IMG/VR virus record: IMGVR_UViG_3300011445_000029
Span: 1 to 47,862 of that record
Source of the DNA: a virus
DNA length: 47,862 nt
Reading direction: 5' to 3' (one strand)
The notes below the pieces were generated by a model. The model saw only the letters and a list, made by a program, of their open reading frames with translations. It did not search any database and was not told the origin of the DNA. A program made the translations under genes and the position numbers. Of the stretch, positions 47,848-47,862 are shown in pieces. Numbering within the stretch: the first letter of the stretch is position 1; the number at the start of each line of letters is the position of its first letter.

Positions 47848-47862
47848 ACGCTTGAAGTATTG

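Noticed and set aside
1-47862. CRISPR arrays, insertion sequences, integrase or lysogeny genes
   Set aside because: No regularly spaced repeats, transposase, integrase or CI-type repressor is visible; the small HTH protein alone does not indicate lysogeny.

Overview
The window reads as an essentially complete genome of a lytic T7-like podovirus (Autographiviridae type) of a Gram-negative bacterium. Every gene I accept is on the minus strand, so the transcription order runs from high to low coordinates. The diagnostic set is a single-subunit T7-type RNA polymerase, gp2.5-type SSB, gp4-type primase-helicase, family A DNA polymerase, 5'-3' exonuclease, portal, scaffold, capsid, tail tubular A and B, internal virion proteins of the gp13/14/15/16 type, small and large terminase, and tail fibres. 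I cannot name the host from the sequence. A gene is cut at coordinate 1, and its reading frame continues sensibly into the other end of the window (7 bases shared by both ends), so the sequence may be circularly closed or permuted.

Layout in transcription order. (1) 7400-6530: a gene-poor leader with repeats and three sigma-54-like (-24/-12) promoter matches, probably close to the physical genome end and the start of the early region. (2) 6400-1 and on into 47847-44350: small early genes, including a HAD phosphatase, an HTH protein, several DUF6197-like paralogues, Cys-rich microproteins and an SPFH/prohibitin-like lipoprotein, with two tRNA genes and a series of long RNA stems between them. 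(3) 44368-41918: RNA polymerase. (4) 41914-31613: DNA metabolism (nuclease, SSB, primase-helicase, RNA ligase, DNA polymerase, LAGLIDADG endonuclease, exonuclease, dNTP pyrophosphohydrolase-like protein) with many micro-ORFs. (5) 31612-15661: virion morphogenesis, with a short-arm tRNA between scaffold and capsid and a Tphi-like terminator after the capsid gene. (6) 15661-11148: holin-like protein, terminases, lipoprotein-like protein and a putative zinc metallopeptidase. (7) 11147-7415: tRNA-Pro plus tRNA debris, then tail fibre and tail protein genes.

Most genes overlap or abut their neighbours by a few bases, so translational coupling is the rule. The features I consider most unusual are: the tandem sigma-54-like promoters; a 23S rRNA helix 69-71-like (I-CeuI-site-like) segment in the capsid-tail intergenic region that also forms two mutually exclusive hairpins; an in-frame UGA splitting the gp15-like gene; non-AUG starts (CUG for DNA polymerase, and probably AUU and CUG for two others); a densely structured RNA locus at 4530-5103 with a predicted kissing-loop; and no recognisable endolysin.
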